Assembly: GCA_964244655.1 (NCBI GenBank)
Contig: CAXTJU010000003.1
Span: forward strand, 1-64,000
Length of the DNA: 64,000 nucleotides
Source of the DNA: LMUY01 sp964244655
GTDB taxonomy: Bacteria; Pseudomonadota; Alphaproteobacteria; Acetobacterales; Acetobacteraceae
Direction: 5' to 3'
In this document: in pieces, positions 16,545-27,350 of the stretch
How the letters are laid out: every line of letters starts with the position of its first letter
How positions within the stretch are numbered: the first letter of the stretch is position 1
The notes under the pieces: model-generated
What the model saw: the letters and a program-made list of their open reading frames with translations, nothing else
Database searches by the model: none
Told to the model about the DNA's origin: nothing
Program-made: the position numbers and the translations under genes

Positions 16545-17683
16545 TCGGCGCTGCCCGCACCCTGCTCAAAGCGGTTGGCAAGGCAAATGCCGCCCGGGAG
16601 GTGGAGGCAGCCACCATGCTGGGGGCATTGCCAGTTCCCGTGTTTCTCCTGGATGCCGAGAACCGGTTCCGTTTTGCCAATCATGCGGCGGAACAGTTCT
16701 TGGGCCTCTCGATGCAGCAATTGTCACACATGGGCTTGCGGGACCTGCTGCCGGGCGACCACCCGCTGTTCGCGCTGCTGCAACAGGTGCGGCAGCACGG
16801 CATCACCATCGCCGATCATGACCTGACGCTGCAAAGCCCCCGGCTGCACAAGGAAGCCGTGACGGTGCAGGCCACCCCACTGCTTGACGAGCAAGGAGCC
16901 GTGCTGCTGTCCCTGCAGGACGGTTCAACTGTGCGGGCGCTGGACCGCCAGACCCTGTTCCGCTCCGCTGCCCGGTCGGTCAGCGGCATGGCGGCGGTGT
17001 TGGCGCATGAGGTCAAGAACCCGCTTTCCGGCATCCGGGGCGCGGCTCAACTGCTGGAAGGCAGCGTCAGCGAGAGCGATCGGGAACTGGCGGTGCTGAT
17101 CCGGGACGAGGCGGACCGCATACGCGCCCTGGTGGACCGCATGGAGGTGTTCGGCGAAAAGCCGATCGAGCGCCGGGCAGTGAACATCCATCGAGTGCTG
17201 GAACACGTGCGCCGCCTGGCGCAGACCGGCTTTGCGGCCCACATCAAGTTCAGTGAGTTCTACGATCCTTCCTTGCCCCCGGTGCTGGCGAACCGCGACC
17301 AGTTGGTGCAAGTTCTGCTCAACCTGGTCAAGAACGCCGCTGAGTCCGTCACGGCCGTCGACCTGGACGGCGAGATCACCCTCACCACGGCCTACCGGCA
17401 CGGCGTGCGCACGGCGGTGCCCGGCTCCACCCAGCGCGTCCATCTGCCATTGGTGGTGACAGTACGAGACAACGGACCCGGCATCGGCGAGGACATTCGC
17501 CCGCATCTGTTCAAGCCGTTCGTGACATCCAAGCCGTCTGGCAGCGGGCTCGGCCTGGCGCTGGTTGCCAAGATCATTGCGGACCATGGCGGCCTGATCG
17601 AGGTGGACAGCCGCGCCGGCCGGACTGAGTTCGCGCTTCATCTCCCCGTCATCAGCGACGACGCCGGAGACGGGGAGGGTTAG
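16541..17683 (+). CDS. ntrB: nitrogen regulation sensor kinase NtrB
   Basis: NtrB is the cytosolic kinase/phosphatase that, with PII protein, controls phosphorylation of NtrC according to nitrogen status. The 380-residue protein has no membrane helix. It has a PAS-like domain (about 25-125), the phosphorylated H156 in LAHEVKNPLSGIRGAAQLL, and an ATPase domain with NLVKNAAES, DNGPGI and GSGLGLALV. It overlaps dusB by 4 nt and precedes ntrC by 59 nt. Confidence 0.94.
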   Translation: MIGAARTLLKAVGKANAAREVEAATMLGALPVPVFLLDAENRFRFANHAAEQFLGLSMQQLSHMGLRDLLPGDHPLFALLQQVRQHGITIADHDLTLQSPRLHKEAVTVQATPLLDEQGAVLLSLQDGSTVRALDRQTLFRSAARSVSGMAAVLAHEVKNPLSGIRGAAQLLEGSVSESDRELAVLIRDEADRIRALVDRMEVFGEKPIERRAVNIHRVLEHVRRLAQTGFAAHIKFSEFYDPSLPPVLANRDQLVQVLLNLVKNAAESVTAVDLDGEITLTTAYRHGVRTAVPGSTQRVHLPLVVTVRDNGPGIGEDIRPHLFKPFVTSKPSGSGLGLALVAKIIADHGGLIEVDSRAGRTEFALHLPVISDDAGDGEG

Positions 17684-17742
17684 AGTCGCCGGAGCAGCCG
17701 CTTCCGGTCGTCATCGCCGTGGCTGTCTCTATAAGGACATGC

Positions 17743-19188
<1,446 letters not shown>

Positions 19189-19191
19189 ACA

Positions 19192-21471
19192 ATGGATGCC
19201 CTGCCTCCGGCTGTTCCCGTGCTAGGCCGATCCCGCATGGGCCAAGCCATGGACATCTTGCTGGGCAAGGTGGTGACGCTGGTGCTTGCGGCGGTGGCGC
19301 TGGCGCTGGCCATCGTGACGTTCGTCATGCTGTCCGGCGGGGCGCCGATCACGTTCCGGCCTAATCTCACTTTCGCCTCCATTCTGGCCTGTGCCGCCGT
19401 GCTGCTGTTGCTGGGCGCGATCCTGGCGGGTCGGCTGACCCGGGTGTGGGTGGAGCGCCGGCGAGGCTCCGCCGGGTCCCGCCTGCATGTGCGGCTGGTG
19501 CTGATGTTCGGGGTCGTGGCTGTCACGCCCGCCATCGTGGTTGCGGCTTTTGCGGCGGCGTTCTTCAATCTTGGCATCCAGTCCTGGTTCGACGACCGAA
19601 TCCGCACGGCACTGGATGCAAGCCTGACTTCGGCGCGGACCTCTTTGGAGGAGCATCGCAACAACATCAAGGCGGACGCGCTCAGCGTTGCCATCACGTT
19701 GAATCGCGCCGGTGCGTTCCTGGCCAACCGGCCAGCGCTGTTCCAAGAAGTGCTGGACCAGGAAACGACGTTTCACGGCCTCATCCAAGCTGTGATCTAT
19801 GATCCCTACACACATGAGATTCTTCTTTCTTCTGGTGTGCTAAGTGGCAACTTCGTCGATCTGCCGAGCGCGGACGAGATCGAGCCGGCTCGGCGCGGCG
19901 ACGTGTCGGTGATCGGCGGCGGCGCAGATAACCATGTGCGTGCCGTGGTGAAGCTTGGCTCCACGCCCGAGCTGATGTTGATGATCGACCGCCCCGTGGA
20001 TACGCAGATCATTGCGGCGGCGGACCGGACGGAGCAGCTGGTCGCGCAGTATCATCGGTTGGACGAGAACCGCACCAAGCTACAGGTGACCTTCGTGCTC
20101 ATTTTCGCCCTGGTGGCGCTGCTGGTGCTGTTCGCCGCTGCGTTGACTGGGCTGGTGATCGCCAACCAGATTGCCCGCCCCGTTGGCCGGCTGATCCATG
20201 CGGCAGAACGAGTGCGGGCCGGCGACCTGGCCGTGCGCGTGCCGGAGGGGCAGAGCGAGGACGAGATCGCCGGGCTATCCCGCGCCTTCAATCGCATGAC
20301 GGGTCAACTGGGTGCCCAGCGCATGGAGCTGATGGGCGCCTACGCCCAGATCGACGAGCGCCGCCGGTTCACTGAAACGGTGCTGGCCGGCGTGTCGGCC
20401 GGAGTGATCGGGCTGGATGGCCAGGGCCGGATCGACCTGCCGAACCGCGCCGCGTCCGAGCTGATGGGCAGCGACTTGCTGGGCTCCATCGGCCTGTCGC
20501 TGGACCAGGTCGTGCCGGAGTTCGCCGCGTTGCTGCATGAGGTGCAGGCGATGCCGGACCGGGCGCGCACGGCGCAGGTGCAGGTGGGGGCGCCTGCCAA
20601 CCGCCGCACGTTGCTGGTGCGGATCGGCACGGAGATGAAGGGCACGGGCATTGACGGCTTCGTGGTGACCTTCGACGACGTGACCGAGTTGCTGGCCGCC
20701 CAGCGCAAGGCCGCGTGGTCCGACGTGGCTCGCCGCATCGCGCACGAGATCAAGAATCCGCTCACCCCCATCCAGCTCGCGGCGGAGCGGCTGAAGCGGC
20801 GCTTCACGCGGGAGATCCAGTCTGACCCGGTGACGTTCGCACAATGTGCCGACACCATCGTGCGCCACGTGGGCGACATCGGCCGCATGGTGGACGAGTT
20901 CAGCGCTTTCGCCCGCATGCCGCAGCCGGTCATCAAGCCGGAAGACATCGGCCGCATCGCGCGCGAGGCGCTGGTGTTGCAACGTCAGGCGCACCCGGAA
21001 ATCGCTTGGGTGACTGAGCTGCCAGAGCACGGTCCGTTGGCCGATTGCGACCGCCGGCTGGTCAGCCAGGCGCTCACCAACTTGCTGATGAACGCGGCCG
21101 ACGCCGTTGCCATGCGTCCTCGTGCCAAAGGCGAGCCGGCGGGGCAGATCATCGTCTCGGTCCGGGAGGGCCAGGGTGCCGTGACGCTGGCGGTCGGCGA
21201 TGACGGCGTAGGGCTGCCCCGGGAGGACCGGGACCGGCTGACCGAGCCTTACGTCACCCACAAGCTGAAAGGCACCGGCCTTGGCCTTGCCATCGTGAAG
21301 AAAGTCATGGAGGACCACGGCGGTCGGCTGAGCCTGGACGACCGGGAGGGCGGACCCGGCGCCATCGCCAGCCTTATCCTGCCGGCTCCTGACCTCGCCA
21401 GCCAGGGAAGCGGCGGCATGATGGTTGCTGATCCGGCGATAACCGATAAAAGGGTCCCGCATGGCGCATGA
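19192..21471 (+). CDS. ntrY: membrane sensor histidine kinase NtrY
   Basis: NtrY is the membrane-bound kinase of the NtrYX system, tied to nitrogen and redox regulation in alphaproteobacteria. The 759-residue protein has about three N-terminal membrane helices (about 25-120), an extracytoplasmic region, another helix near 305-330, a HAMP domain (QIARPVGRLIHAAERVRAGDL), a PAS domain, the phosphorylated H518 in RRIAHEIKNPLTPIQLAAERL, and an ATPase domain ending GTGLGLAIV. It starts 3 nt after ntrC and overlaps ntrX by 11 nt. Confidence 0.94.
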   Translation: MDALPPAVPVLGRSRMGQAMDILLGKVVTLVLAAVALALAIVTFVMLSGGAPITFRPNLTFASILACAAVLLLLGAILAGRLTRVWVERRRGSAGSRLHVRLVLMFGVVAVTPAIVVAAFAAAFFNLGIQSWFDDRIRTALDASLTSARTSLEEHRNNIKADALSVAITLNRAGAFLANRPALFQEVLDQETTFHGLIQAVIYDPYTHEILLSSGVLSGNFVDLPSADEIEPARRGDVSVIGGGADNHVRAVVKLGSTPELMLMIDRPVDTQIIAAADRTEQLVAQYHRLDENRTKLQVTFVLIFALVALLVLFAAALTGLVIANQIARPVGRLIHAAERVRAGDLAVRVPEGQSEDEIAGLSRAFNRMTGQLGAQRMELMGAYAQIDERRRFTETVLAGVSAGVIGLDGQGRIDLPNRAASELMGSDLLGSIGLSLDQVVPEFAALLHEVQAMPDRARTAQVQVGAPANRRTLLVRIGTEMKGTGIDGFVVTFDDVTELLAAQRKAAWSDVARRIAHEIKNPLTPIQLAAERLKRRFTREIQSDPVTFAQCADTIVRHVGDIGRMVDEFSAFARMPQPVIKPEDIGRIAREALVLQRQAHPEIAWVTELPEHGPLADCDRRLVSQALTNLLMNAADAVAMRPRAKGEPAGQIIVSVREGQGAVTLAVGDDGVGLPREDRDRLTEPYVTHKLKGTGLGLAIVKKVMEDHGGRLSLDDREGGPGAIASLILPAPDLASQGSGGMMVADPAITDKRVPHGA

Positions 21472-22855
21472 GATCCTGATCGTCGATGATGAGCCTGACA
21501 TCAGGCTGCTGATCGATGGCATCCTGCGGGATGAAGGCTATGACACGCGGCAGGCGGCCGATGCTGACTCGGCGATCGCCGCGTTCCGCGCCCGCCGGCC
21601 ATCCATGGTGATCCTGGATGTGTGGCTGCAGAATTCCCGCCTGGATGGCCTCGGCATCCTCAAGGCCCTGCATGTCGAAGAGCCGCATGTTCCCGTGGTG
21701 ATGATCTCCGGCCATGGCACCATCGAGATGGCGGTGACAGCCATTCAGCACGGCGCCTATGATTTCCTGGAAAAGCCGTTTCAGACCGACCGCCTGCTGA
21801 TCCAAGCGCGTCGGGCGCTGGAAGCCGCAGGCCTGGCGCGCGAGAACGCCGAGCTGAGGCTGCGCGCCGGGGCGGAGGCAGTGCTGACAGGGGAAAGCAG
21901 CGCGGTCGCCACGGTGCGCGCCGGGGTGGAGCGCGTGTCGCCCACCGGTTCGCGCGTGCTGATCCATGGGCCGGCCGGCTCCGGCAAGGAGGTGACGGCC
22001 CGCATGGTCCACAGCAGGTCCCGCCGATCCGAAGGCCCGTTCGTGGCGCTGAACTGCGCGACGCTGGCGCCAGGACGCTTTGAGGAAGAACTGTTCGGCG
22101 TGGAGGCGGGGGCGGATGCGTCGGCCGCTCCGCGACGCGCGGGGGTGCTGGAGCGGGCGCATGGCGGCACGTTGCTGCTGGATGAGGTCAGCGACATGCC
22201 GCTGGAAACCCAGGGCAAGATCGTTCGCGCCCTACAGGATCAGACCTTCGAGCGGCTGGGCGGCAATGCCCGGGTCAAGGTCGATGTCCGCGTGCTGGCG
22301 ATCACCAACAAGGATTTGCAAGCCGAGATCGCGGCGGGGCGGTTCCGCGAGGACCTGTATTACCGCCTGGCCGTGGTGCCGTTGCGGATGCCGAGCCTGA
22401 AGGAGCGGCGGGAGGACATCCCGGAGCTGGCGCGCCACTTCATGACCCGCTCGGCCGAGACCTCCGGCATGGCTCCGCGCGACCTGTCCGCCGACACGCT
22501 GGCCGCGCTGCAAAGCTACGATTGGCCCGGCAACGTGCGCCAGTTGCGCAACCTGATGGACTGGCTGCTGATCATGGCGCCCGGTGGGGCGGGGGACGCG
22601 ATCCGGGCCGACATGCTGCCGCCGGAGATCGGCCAGGGCGCCCCGGCGCTGCTGAACTTCGACCCGACGGCGGACATCATGGCGCTGCCGCTGCGCGAGG
22701 CGCGGGACCTGTTCGAGACCCAGTACTTGCAGGCGCAGCTGGTGCGCTTCGGCGGCAACATCAGCCGCACCGCCGGGTTCGTGGGCATGGAGCGGAGCGC
22801 GCTGCACCGCAAGCTGAAGCAACTGGGAGTCAACTCGGACGACAAGGGGGGCTAG
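21461..22855 (+). CDS. ntrX: response regulator NtrX (AAA+ domain without GAFTGA)
   Basis: NtrX is the response regulator for NtrY. The 464-residue protein has a receiver domain with phosphoacceptor D53, an AAA+ domain with a modified Walker A (GPAGSGKE), and a Fis-type end (NISRTAGFVGMERSALHRKLKQL). In place of the sigma-54-contacting GAFTGA loop it reads VEAGADASAAPRRAG, so it probably regulates promoters without remodelling sigma-54, as described for other alphaproteobacterial NtrX proteins. hfq, often next in relatives, is replaced here by a DUF29 gene. Confidence 0.93.
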   Translation: MAHEILIVDDEPDIRLLIDGILRDEGYDTRQAADADSAIAAFRARRPSMVILDVWLQNSRLDGLGILKALHVEEPHVPVVMISGHGTIEMAVTAIQHGAYDFLEKPFQTDRLLIQARRALEAAGLARENAELRLRAGAEAVLTGESSAVATVRAGVERVSPTGSRVLIHGPAGSGKEVTARMVHSRSRRSEGPFVALNCATLAPGRFEEELFGVEAGADASAAPRRAGVLERAHGGTLLLDEVSDMPLETQGKIVRALQDQTFERLGGNARVKVDVRVLAITNKDLQAEIAAGRFREDLYYRLAVVPLRMPSLKERREDIPELARHFMTRSAETSGMAPRDLSADTLAALQSYDWPGNVRQLRNLMDWLLIMAPGGAGDAIRADMLPPEIGQGAPALLNFDPTADIMALPLREARDLFETQYLQAQLVRFGGNISRTAGFVGMERSALHRKLKQLGVNSDDKGG

Positions 22856-22859
22856 GGCC

Positions 22860-23324
22860 GTGCCGGACTGGCTGTACGAGCGCGATGCGCTGGCCTGGGC
22901 GGAGACGCAGGCCGACCTGTTGCGCCGGCTTGCAGCGGGTGAGCTGGTGAATCAGGCCATCGACTGGCCGAACGTCATCGAGGAAGTGCAGGACGTGGGC
23001 ATTTCGGAACTGCGCTCCTGTGAAAGCCTGTTCTTGCATGGCATGCTGCATGTGTTGAAACTAGCAAGCTGGCCAAACAGCCGATCCGTCGAGCATTGGA
23101 GGGATGAGGCCGATGCTTTCTTGAACGACGCTGCTCGCCGTTACACTCCTTCCATGCGGCGTAGGCTTGCCGTTCCGGACCTCTACGCTGAGGCTTTGCG
23201 ACGCGTCTCCAGGAAGCATGACGAGTCTGGTGGGTCGTTGGCTCTGCCAACAGCTTGCCCGTTCACACTCGACGAACTCCTGAAAGGGGACATGGCGGCG
23301 CGCGTCGCCAAGGCCGCCAGCTGA
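22860..23324 (+). CDS. DUF29 family protein
   Basis: This 154-residue protein resembles DUF29, a family common in cyanobacteria and proteobacteria with no proven function. It shows YERDALAWAETQADLLRRL near the N-terminus, an IEEVQDVG-type segment at about 40-47, and the C-terminal ACPFTLDELL. The usual SERRELRSRL and HLLKWQY segments are divergent here (ISELRSCESLFLHGMLHVLKLASW). The GTG start is 4 nt after ntrX. A decayed second DUF29 locus lies at 53.75-54.23 kb. Confidence 0.75.
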   Translation: MPDWLYERDALAWAETQADLLRRLAAGELVNQAIDWPNVIEEVQDVGISELRSCESLFLHGMLHVLKLASWPNSRSVEHWRDEADAFLNDAARRYTPSMRRRLAVPDLYAEALRRVSRKHDESGGSLALPTACPFTLDELLKGDMAARVAKAAS

Positions 23325-23347
23325 CCACCTTCGCCGCGTCCGCCGGG

Positions 23348-24829
23348 GTGGCCGATGCGCGGCGGCTCGGCTCCCGGGGCGCCGCTGCCGTGTGCGCCTG
23401 CGCCGCGCTCGGCTCCGCAGCCCTCGTGTTCGGCCAGCGGACCAGCTTCCACGACGCCGACACCGCGCTGCTTGCCATCATGGCAAAGCAGAGGCTGACC
23501 TGGTTCTACTGGGACCAGAACCGCTTCGGCAACCTGGTCCCGTTCGCCACCGCCTGGATCGCGCCGATCCGGCTCAACCTGGCGGCGCAGCTGTGGCTCG
23601 GCAGCGTGGCCGGGTTCGCCTCCATCGGCTTCGCCATGGAACTGGCCGGCATCAGGACGCGGCGGGTCGAGGCGTTCGCGGTCACGGTCATCGTGCTGAT
23701 GACCTGCATGCGGCCGGAGTTCGTCGGCGGCTTCTTCACGGGGCCTGTGCCGTACCCAGTCTCGTGCGCGATGTGCTACCTCGGCCTGCGGGCGGCGCGC
23801 GCGGAGGGCGGCGGCGCGGCGGCGCTGGCGCTCTCGGCCGTGCTGTTCTGGCTGGCCTTCTTCGTCAACGCCGCCCTGGCCGCCTTCGTGCTGCCGGTCC
23901 TGGCGCTCGGCTGCCTGCGGCCCGGCCGGCGGCCCCGCCTGACGCTCGCCATGGCGCTGCTCGGCACCGTTGCGGCCGCCGCCTTGTCCCTGCTGTCCGG
24001 TCCGGGCACGCCGTCTGCGGTCGCTCCGGGCGGCGACCCGCTGCGCGCGGCGCTGACCGCGATGGCCGGCCAGTTCGACGCCACCTGGCTGCTGGCCGCG
24101 GCGTCCGCCGTCGCAGCCATCGCGCTGGCGGCCGGCCGCGGCGTCGGGGCGCCGCTCGCGCTCCGCTCGCAGACGGCCGCAGTGGTCTGGGCCATGCTGG
24201 CGAGCGCGTGCCTCTACGCGAGTCTGCAATGGGTGCAGCTGAACGGCAACCTGGCGCGCTACTACTTCGTGCAGGTCTTCACCGCGGCCACGCTGGTCGC
24301 TTGCTGGATGAGCGAGACGCTGCTGGCCACCCTGCCGCAAATGACCCGGCGTGGCCGCGCCCTGCTCCAGCACGGCCTACTGGCTGCGGCGTTCGCATCC
24401 ATCGCCTGGGCTGCCGGCGGCGTGCACAGCCTCCGCTTCGTGTCCGCAGTCCAAGGGCGGGAGCTGGCCATCAACGCCGACATGAAGGCGATCGCGCGGC
24501 AGGTCCCGGGCGACCGGCCTGCCGTGGTGGTCGGCGACTACTGGCTGGCGGTGCCGATCGTGTTCGCGCTGCTGGACCGGGCGGCCGCGCCTCCCATTTT
24601 CGCCCTGACCAGCCACTGGCAGGTCATGCGGCCCGAGCTGCAGCGCGTGCTCGCCTCCAGCCAGCCGGTCACCCTCATCTGCGTGCAGGTTCCGCTCGCC
24701 AACTGCGTCGAGCAGCTGGAGGGGTGGGGAGGGCTGCCGTCCCATGGGCGCCAGCACGCCGTGGCGGCCGAGGCCGGCTTGGCCAGCGGCGGAACCTACA
24801 TCGTGGCGACGTCGCGCCCGGGTGGCTAG
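23348..24829 (+). CDS. large polytopic membrane protein of unknown function
   Basis: I do not recognise this protein. From the GTG at 23348 it has 493 residues with about ten to twelve hydrophobic helices through residue 400, a helix-loop pattern like the GT-C glycosyltransferase-type membrane proteins (the early HDADTALL is reminiscent of their first loop), and a soluble C-terminal part of about 110 residues. The frame also opens at 23255, inside the DUF29 gene. No clear catalytic motif is seen, so a sugar-transfer role is only a possibility. It is convergent with hemB, sharing 4 nt at the stops. Confidence 0.65.
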   Translation: MADARRLGSRGAAAVCACAALGSAALVFGQRTSFHDADTALLAIMAKQRLTWFYWDQNRFGNLVPFATAWIAPIRLNLAAQLWLGSVAGFASIGFAMELAGIRTRRVEAFAVTVIVLMTCMRPEFVGGFFTGPVPYPVSCAMCYLGLRAARAEGGGAAALALSAVLFWLAFFVNAALAAFVLPVLALGCLRPGRRPRLTLAMALLGTVAAAALSLLSGPGTPSAVAPGGDPLRAALTAMAGQFDATWLLAAASAVAAIALAAGRGVGAPLALRSQTAAVVWAMLASACLYASLQWVQLNGNLARYYFVQVFTAATLVACWMSETLLATLPQMTRRGRALLQHGLLAAAFASIAWAAGGVHSLRFVSAVQGRELAINADMKAIARQVPGDRPAVVVGDYWLAVPIVFALLDRAAAPPIFALTSHWQVMRPELQRVLASSQPVTLICVQVPLANCVEQLEGWGGLPSHGRQHAVAAEAGLASGGTYIVATSRPGG

Positions 24830-25821
24830 GAATCCCGCAGCACCCGCGCCGCGTCCACCGCGAAGTAGGTCAGCACGCCCGCAGCACCGGCCCGCTTGAA
24901 GGCCAGCAGGCTTTCCAGCATCGCCCGCTCGCCGTCGATCCAGCCGCGCTCCGCCGCACCGGCGATCATCGCGTACTCGCCGGACACCTGGTAGGCGAAG
25001 GTCGGCACGCCAAACCGCTCGTGCACCCGACGTACGATGTCGAGGTATGGCATCCCGGGCTTCACCATCACCATGTCCGCGCCCTCCGCTAGATCCTGCG
25101 CCACCTCGCGCATCGCCTCGTCGGAGTTCGCTGGATCCAACTGGTAGGTCTTCTTGTCCCCTGTCAGGGACTTGCCGGTGCCGACCGCATCCCGGAACGG
25201 GCCGTAGAAGGCGCTGGCGTACTTGGCGGCGTAGCTCATGATCCGCGTGTCGATCAGCCCCGCGCCGTCGAGCGCCGCGCGGATTGCGCCGATGCGGCCA
25301 TCCATCATGTCGGAAGGCGCGATCACGTCGAAACCCGCTTGCGCCTGGTTGACCGCCTGGCTCACCAGCACGGCGATGCTGTCATCGTTGTGCACGTAGC
25401 CGTCGCGGATCACGCCGTCATGGCCGTGGGACGTGTAGCAATCCAGGGCAACGTCCCCCACCAGGCCCAACCCGGGGAACTGGCGCTTGAGCAGCCGGGC
25501 AGCGCGGCACATCAGGTTGTCCGGGTCGATCGCCACGGATCCTTCGGCGTCCTTGCGCTCGGATGAGATGTTGGGGAACAGCGCCACTGCCGGCACTTTA
25601 AGCTCCACGGCCGCCGCCACGTGCTCGGCCAAGCGGTCGAGCGTCACGCGATGCACGCCGGGCATCGAGTCCACCGTGGTCGTGCGCGCCTCGCCCTCAA
25701 GGAGGAAGATGGGCCAGATCAGGTCGTCCACTGACAGCTTGTTCTCGGCGACCAGGCGCCGGGTCCAGTCGTCGCGCCGGTTCCGGCGCAGGCGGGTGGC
25801 GGGGTATTGGCCAATGCTCAT
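24826..25821 (-). CDS. hemB: delta-aminolevulinic acid dehydratase (porphobilinogen synthase)
   Basis: HemB joins two 5-aminolevulinate molecules to porphobilinogen in tetrapyrrole synthesis. The 331-residue protein has both Schiff-base lysines, K200 in SYAAKYASAFYGP and K254 in MVKPGMPYLD. In the metal site the three zinc cysteines of the animal and yeast type are replaced (DVALDCYTSHGHDG), so it should be the magnesium-dependent form usual in this class. It follows the divergent permease region and ends against the membrane-protein gene. Confidence 0.96.
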   Translation of the reverse strand: MSIGQYPATRLRRNRRDDWTRRLVAENKLSVDDLIWPIFLLEGEARTTTVDSMPGVHRVTLDRLAEHVAAAVELKVPAVALFPNISSERKDAEGSVAIDPDNLMCRAARLLKRQFPGLGLVGDVALDCYTSHGHDGVIRDGYVHNDDSIAVLVSQAVNQAQAGFDVIAPSDMMDGRIGAIRAALDGAGLIDTRIMSYAAKYASAFYGPFRDAVGTGKSLTGDKKTYQLDPANSDEAMREVAQDLAEGADMVMVKPGMPYLDIVRRVHERFGVPTFAYQVSGEYAMIAGAAERGWIDGERAMLESLLAFKRAGAAGVLTYFAVDAARVLRDS

Positions 25822-25830
25822 GATGCCGGT

Positions 25831-27267
25831 TTACACCGCGCCTTCGCGGTCGGGTAGCGCGGCCTGCTCCCGGACGGCGGCGGCACGGCGGTGGCTGTAG
25901 GCCAAGTAGATCAACCCGCCCAACGCGAACCAGATCGCGAGCCGCAGCCATGTCTGCCAGGGCAGGGAGGCCATGAGCGTCAGGCAGGTCAAGATGCCCA
26001 GCACCGGCGTGGCGGGGCTGCCCGGCGCGCGGAACGGGCGGGGACGGTCCGGCTCGCGCCAGCGCAGCACCAGCACGCCGCCGCACACGATGGCGAAGGC
26101 CAGCAGCGTGCCCACCGAGGTCATCTTGCCCAGCGCCTCCACCGGCACGAAGGCGGCGAGCGCACAAGTGCCGGCCATCATGCTGAGGTGCCCGACCCAG
26201 GGAGTGCGCCGGGTTGGGTGCAGCCGGGCGAAGATGGCGGGCACCATGCCATCCTGCGCCATGGCCAGCAGCACCCGGCTCTGCCCCAGCAGCCCGACCA
26301 GGATCACGGAGGTGAAGCCCAGGATGATGCCCAGCTTGACCACGACCTGCAGCCAGGCGAACGGCGTCTGGTCGATCGCGGTGGCGACGGGCGCCGCGTC
26401 GCCGTGCATCTTGGTATAGTTGACCATTCCGGTCAGCACGATCGCGAAGGCCACGTAGAGCACGGTGCAGATCGCGAGCGAGCCGAGGATGCCGGTCGGC
26501 ATGGTGCGTTGCGGATGCTTAGCCTCGCCCGCGGTGGTGCTGACGGCGTCAAAGCCGAGATAGGCGAAGAACACCACGCCGGCCCCGCGCAGCACGCCGG
26601 ACCAGCCGAAGCTGCCGAAGCTGCCGGTGTTGGCGGGCAGGAACGGGCTGTAATTGGCTGGTTTCACATAGAATGCGCCGACACCGATCACGGTGAGCAC
26701 GATAGCCACCTTCACCACGACGATGACGGCGTTCACCTTGGCCGACTCGCTGACGCCGCCGATCAGCACGAGGGACAGCGCCGCGATGATCCCCGCCGCC
26801 AGCAGGTTCGCAGCACCCCCGGAGGCCGGGGCGGCGGCCAGCCAGTGCGGCAGGTCCAACCCCCAGCCGTGCAGCAGGGAGGCCACGTAGCTGGACCAGG
26901 ACACCGCGACCGTCGCCGCGCCCACCGCGTACTCCAGCAGCAAATCCCAGCCGATGATCCACGCCACCAGCTCGCCCAAGGCGGCATAGGAGTAGGCGTA
27001 GGCGGACCCGGCGGATGGGATCATGCCCGCCAGTTCGCTGTAGCACAGCCCGGTGAAGGCGCAGCCGAGGGCGGCGATCAGGAAGCTGACGACCACGGCC
27101 GGACCGGCGTAGTCGGCGGCGGCGATGCCGGTCAGCGAGAACAGCCCCGCGCCGATGATCGCGCCAATGCCCAGCATCACCAGGCTGGGGGCGCCCAGGG
27201 TGCGGCGCAGGCCGGACTCGTCGTCGCCGATCGGCTTGCGTGCCATCATACCGCGCACCAGGTCCAT
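25831..27267 (-). CDS. APC-family amino-acid permease
   Basis: This 478-residue inner-membrane permease of the amino acid-polyamine-organocation superfamily has about twelve to thirteen helices and is closest by eye to the cationic amino-acid transporter (CAT/YfnA) group. The first-helix substrate motif reads GIGAIIGAGLFSLTG. ATG 27267 has GAGGA eight bases upstream; the ATG nine bases earlier would sit on that site. It is divergent from glyA with only 83 bp between starts, so the two promoters must overlap, and it ends 9 nt before the hemB start. Confidence 0.88.
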   Translation of the reverse strand: MDLVRGMMARKPIGDDESGLRRTLGAPSLVMLGIGAIIGAGLFSLTGIAAADYAGPAVVVSFLIAALGCAFTGLCYSELAGMIPSAGSAYAYSYAALGELVAWIIGWDLLLEYAVGAATVAVSWSSYVASLLHGWGLDLPHWLAAAPASGGAANLLAAGIIAALSLVLIGGVSESAKVNAVIVVVKVAIVLTVIGVGAFYVKPANYSPFLPANTGSFGSFGWSGVLRGAGVVFFAYLGFDAVSTTAGEAKHPQRTMPTGILGSLAICTVLYVAFAIVLTGMVNYTKMHGDAAPVATAIDQTPFAWLQVVVKLGIILGFTSVILVGLLGQSRVLLAMAQDGMVPAIFARLHPTRRTPWVGHLSMMAGTCALAAFVPVEALGKMTSVGTLLAFAIVCGGVLVLRWREPDRPRPFRAPGSPATPVLGILTCLTLMASLPWQTWLRLAIWFALGGLIYLAYSHRRAAAVREQAALPDREGAV

Positions 27268-27350
27268 GGCCGTCATTCCTCGCCATCGGTTCCAAGCGGG
27301 CCAATAGCCATGGTATGCTGATTGACGCCACACCCGGACGAGCCTGCATC

